Below are positions 7,801 through 8,951 of a stretch of DNA of 8,951 nucleotides, in pieces. The stretch is from an uncultured Bacteroidota bacterium (GTDB taxonomy: Bacteria; Bacteroidota; Bacteroidia; Chitinophagales; Chitinophagaceae): NCBI GenBank assembly GCA_946479535.1, contig CAMLGP010000073.1, forward strand, positions 1-8,951. The letters run 5' to 3'. Below the pieces are notes generated by a model. That model was not told where the DNA came from and searched no databases. It was given only the letters and a program-made list of their open reading frames with translations. A program made the position numbers and the translations under genes. Positions within the stretch are counted from its first letter, which is position 1. Every line of letters starts with the position of its first letter.

Positions 7801-8403
7801 ATTAGCGTATTCATTTACAATGATATGGTTTACGCCAATGAAAAGATCAAGATCATTATCATTGTCGTAATCAAAAAAATACGCCATGGTGCTTTGTGTG
7901 GTGTCATCAAGACCATATTCCTTTGCCATATCCTTAAATACCGGAACATTATTTTTATCATTACCCTGGTTCACATAAAGGATATTCACCCGTTCATAGG
8001 GATTTCTTTTGGCAGTAGCGCAAACATACATATCCTGTTTGCCATCATTATTAATGTCAACAACGGCTACTCCCCTGCTCCAGATACCCTTGCCATCAGT
8101 TTGGGAAGCGTCAGTTATATCTTCAAACTCCATATTCCCTTTATTCAGGTAGAGTTTATTGGGTACCATATTGCCAGTGAAATAAAGATCCTGAAGGCCA
8201 TCATTGTTGAAATCCCCCACACCTACTCCCCCTCCATTATAAATATTGGAGAAATCAAAAATGTTGATGGAATCATTCTCTGAAATGATATTTGTGAAGT
8301 GAATATTTGTTTTACCCGGGGAAAGCTTTACAAACTTGCCAGTTTCCTCCCTGCAGCTGGTGAATAGAATTACTACTATTAAAAGACTGATTATACCTTT
8401 CAT
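4819..8403 (-). CDS. Large FG-GAP/VCBS-repeat lipoprotein with central ASPIC/UnbV domain
   Basis: A 1194-residue protein. The signal peptide has lipobox-like FTSC (Cys17), so it is probably lipid-anchored, likely in the outer membrane. Fourteen calcium-loop motifs of the DxDxDGxxD type are visible. Seven precede an ASPIC/UnbV domain, beginning at about residues 64, 116, 178, 254, 306, 398 and 482; seven follow it, at about 661, 716, 775, 839, 890, 924 and 1036. The ASPIC/UnbV segment is about 525-600 (NRDAIGARVTVYQ, then LHIGLGTNPVIDSLVVEL). FG-GAP motifs of this kind build beta-propeller blades, so two seven-bladed propellers are plausible. The last 100 or so residues lack motifs. Such proteins are common beside SusC/SusD genes in Bacteroidota, but their role (binding or adhesion) is not established. 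ATG 8403 is supported by the signal peptide and by AAGGTG just upstream. A terminator separates it from the SusD gene; only TAATATTG at 8436-8443 resembles a promoter, imperfectly. Confidence 0.92.
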   Translation of the reverse strand: MKGIISLLIVVILFTSCREETGKFVKLSPGKTNIHFTNIISENDSINIFDFSNIYNGGGVGVGDFNNDGLQDLYFTGNMVPNKLYLNKGNMEFEDITDASQTDGKGIWSRGVAVVDINNDGKQDMYVCATAKRNPYERVNILYVNQGNDKNNVPVFKDMAKEYGLDDTTQSTMAYFFDYDNDNDLDLFIGVNHIIVNEYANVFRKRNLNGEHPSTCRLYRNDWNDSLKHPVFTDVSRQAGILIEGYTHAADIEDFNNDGWLDVLVLNDYVSSNVLYINNHDGTFTDHVNDYFKHGAANSMGSDAVDINNDGLADVIEVDMAPQDNFRKKMFQAPISYQTYQNTEQFGYQYQYTRNMLQLNMGPTVGEQDTITHPVFGDAGYFAGIAETDWSWTPLVADLDNDGNKDIFFTNGFPKDITDRDFMTFRNQAYQLTSKKDMLKEIPAVKIHNYCYRNEGNLKFTDKTMDWGFEQPTFSNGAAYADLDNDGDLDIIVNHITDPSAIYENRINDKVENKPHYLSIKFNGPSNNRDAIGARVTVYQKGITQTYYNNPYRGYISSNPNILHIGLGTNPVIDSLVVELHNQGSQTLKGMGVDKLITIGISTDMTKPVPPIYASNNWFINVTSEAGINYVHEQRDFIDFNIQKLMPHKLSEYTPGIAVGDINGDGLDDFITGGVTGHSAQLFIQDKNSRFAQRSLLGPEREAQKASEDRGLLLLDADNDNELDLYISAGGYQYDSGSKAYLDQLYLNDGKGKFTLDSAALPFNTGSKFCVRAADYDKDGDLDLFIAGRVEPHEYPKPVSSFLYRNDSKNGIVHFTDVTKEVAPALIKLGLCCDGIFTDYDNDGWPDLVLAGEWMPVTFLHNENGKFVNKSETSGINDKTGWWNSLTSGDFDNDGDIDYIAGNLGLNSIFKASTGKPVHIYAKDFNGDGTFDALPSLYLLDNLEKGSAWHEFPANGRDDMIKQLLSTRTKYTNYKSYATAPMDEILPADKRKDAIVLNANYMASAFIKNEGNGKFSISQLPVPAQLSQLNGIVADDFDADGNLDLAFNTNDYGTDPAMGRYDALDGLVLKGKGNGDFTPLSILQSGVFIKGNGKALAKLRCADGRFLLLATQNRGPLLAYRGKKNGFIISALPGDVFAQLTMEDGRKQRFEFTYGASFLSQSGRFLLFPYRVKTCTITDSKGNTRNVEFKYEMK

Positions 8404-8445
8404 ACAGCACCTTGATATCTATAGCAAGTGTTTTACAATATTAAT

Positions 8446-8477
8446 AAAAAAGGCGGGCCTTGCGGACTGCCTTTTTA
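8446..8477 (-). terminator. Hairpin terminator after the SusD-family gene
   Basis: On the minus strand, AAAAAGGC (8469-8476) pairs with GCCTTTTT (8447-8454), followed by another T. The apex contains CC-GCAA-GG, a GNRA-type tetraloop, with a few unpaired bases between the two stems. It begins about 23 nt after the SusD stop codon and ends about 43 nt before the FG-GAP start codon. The A/T-rich base makes it nearly symmetric, but with no convergent gene it most likely ends the SusD transcript, fully or partly. Confidence 0.78.
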
Positions 8478-8499
8478 TTATTGATTTTTTTTACAATCC

Positions 8500-8951
8500 T
8501 TATTGCTTAAGCGTGCCGTTACTCAGATCAATCTGTTTTTGTGGGAGATCATAATAATCCCTGTTAGCACCTGCATATTGAGCTTTAGGATTATTCAGGT
8601 CACCCTGTAGCTGGTAAGGCAAAGCAGCTTCATAGTTGTAGAAGGCATTTAGTTCTGTTTGAGCAACGCCCCAACGAACGAGGTCAAAGAAACGGCCACC
8701 TTCCATACCCAGTTCAAGCAGTCTTTCCTGGCGCAATGCAGTACGTGCAGCAGCCTGTGAAGCGAAAGGAACTGTATACGCGGCGGTTTTAGGTACACCT
8801 ACTGCTGCGGGAATGCCAGGGGCAACTGTGGAATTAGCAGCCCTTGTACGAACCTGATTGATAAGGTTGAAAGCATTGGTCAATGAACCTCCGGGTGCTT
8901 CAATTTCTGCTTCAGCTAACAAAAGCAGGACATCAGAAAAACGCAATAGAG
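8500..8951 (-). CDS. SusD/RagB-family outer-membrane lipoprotein, C-terminal part (partial)
   Basis: The frame is open to the right edge and ends at TAA 8500-8502. About 149 C-terminal residues are present; family members are usually about 450-650. Recognisable SusD features in order are LRFSDVLLLLAEAE (the TPR-like helix), FNLINQVRTRA, RQERLLELGMEGGRFFDLVRWG (the family's most conserved block) and DLPQKQIDLSNGTLKQ at the C-terminus. SusD proteins are surface lipoproteins that cap a TonB-dependent SusC channel and capture oligosaccharides or other nutrients for import. The SusC partner should lie upstream, outside the window. A TTG at 8946-8944 is an internal Leu codon, not a start, because the family helix already begins before it. 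Substrate cannot be inferred from this part. It heads the group of exported proteins that continues with the FG-GAP and haloperoxidase genes. Confidence 0.93.
   Translation of the reverse strand, partial: LLRFSDVLLLLAEAEIEAPGGSLTNAFNLINQVRTRAANSTVAPGIPAAVGVPKTAAYTVPFASQAAARTALRQERLLELGMEGGRFFDLVRWGVAQTELNAFYNYEAALPYQLQGDLNNPKAQYAGANRDYYDLPQKQIDLSNGTLKQ

Noticed and set aside
7660..8283. 207-residue plus-strand frame opposite the FG-GAP gene
   Set aside because: It is antisense to Asp/Asn-rich calcium loops, whose complementary codons give an Ile/Val-rich hydrophobic reading. There is no domain, and the sense frame is clearly the real gene.
8944..8946. TTG start for a 148-residue protein
   Set aside because: The frame stays open upstream to the window edge, and the SusD helix is already under way, so this is an internal leucine codon of a longer gene.

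Overview
The window reads as chromosomal DNA of a Bacteroidota bacterium, most likely from the Chitinophagaceae or a nearby lineage. The evidence is the C-terminal part of a SusD/RagB nutrient-uptake protein, several lipoproteins with short Bacteroidota-style signal peptides, weak or A-rich ribosome binding sites, and one good match to the Bacteroidota promoter element TAnnTTTG in front of hutU. No phage, insertion sequence, CRISPR or RNA gene was seen.

Left end (1-1147): a lipoprotein gene runs off the left edge on the minus strand. Next is a plus-strand stretch that reads as the fused first and last pieces of an RMD1/RMND1 (DUF155) family gene whose middle is gone. A strong hairpin terminator follows, then a minus-strand secreted SYLF-domain protein. 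The intergenic region at 975-1147 holds a 42-bp interrupted dyad.

Middle (1148-3271): a stand-alone CheY-like receiver protein on the plus strand converges on urocanate hydratase (hutU, minus strand). Their stop codons share the palindrome TTAA. No other histidine-degradation gene is visible.

Right part (3272-8951, all minus strand): in transcription order these are the end of a SusD-family protein, a hairpin terminator, a 1194-residue FG-GAP/VCBS lipoprotein with a central ASPIC/UnbV domain, a spacer of about 230 bp with a nested inverted repeat, and a vanadium-dependent haloperoxidase/PAP2-type lipoprotein. All three proteins are predicted to be exported or envelope-anchored. This is the most interesting part of the window: it could be a surface uptake and processing locus that pairs a SusC/SusD-type transporter with a large calcium-binding double propeller and a haloperoxidase-fold enzyme. 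The substrate is unknown, and a functional link is inferred from gene order only.
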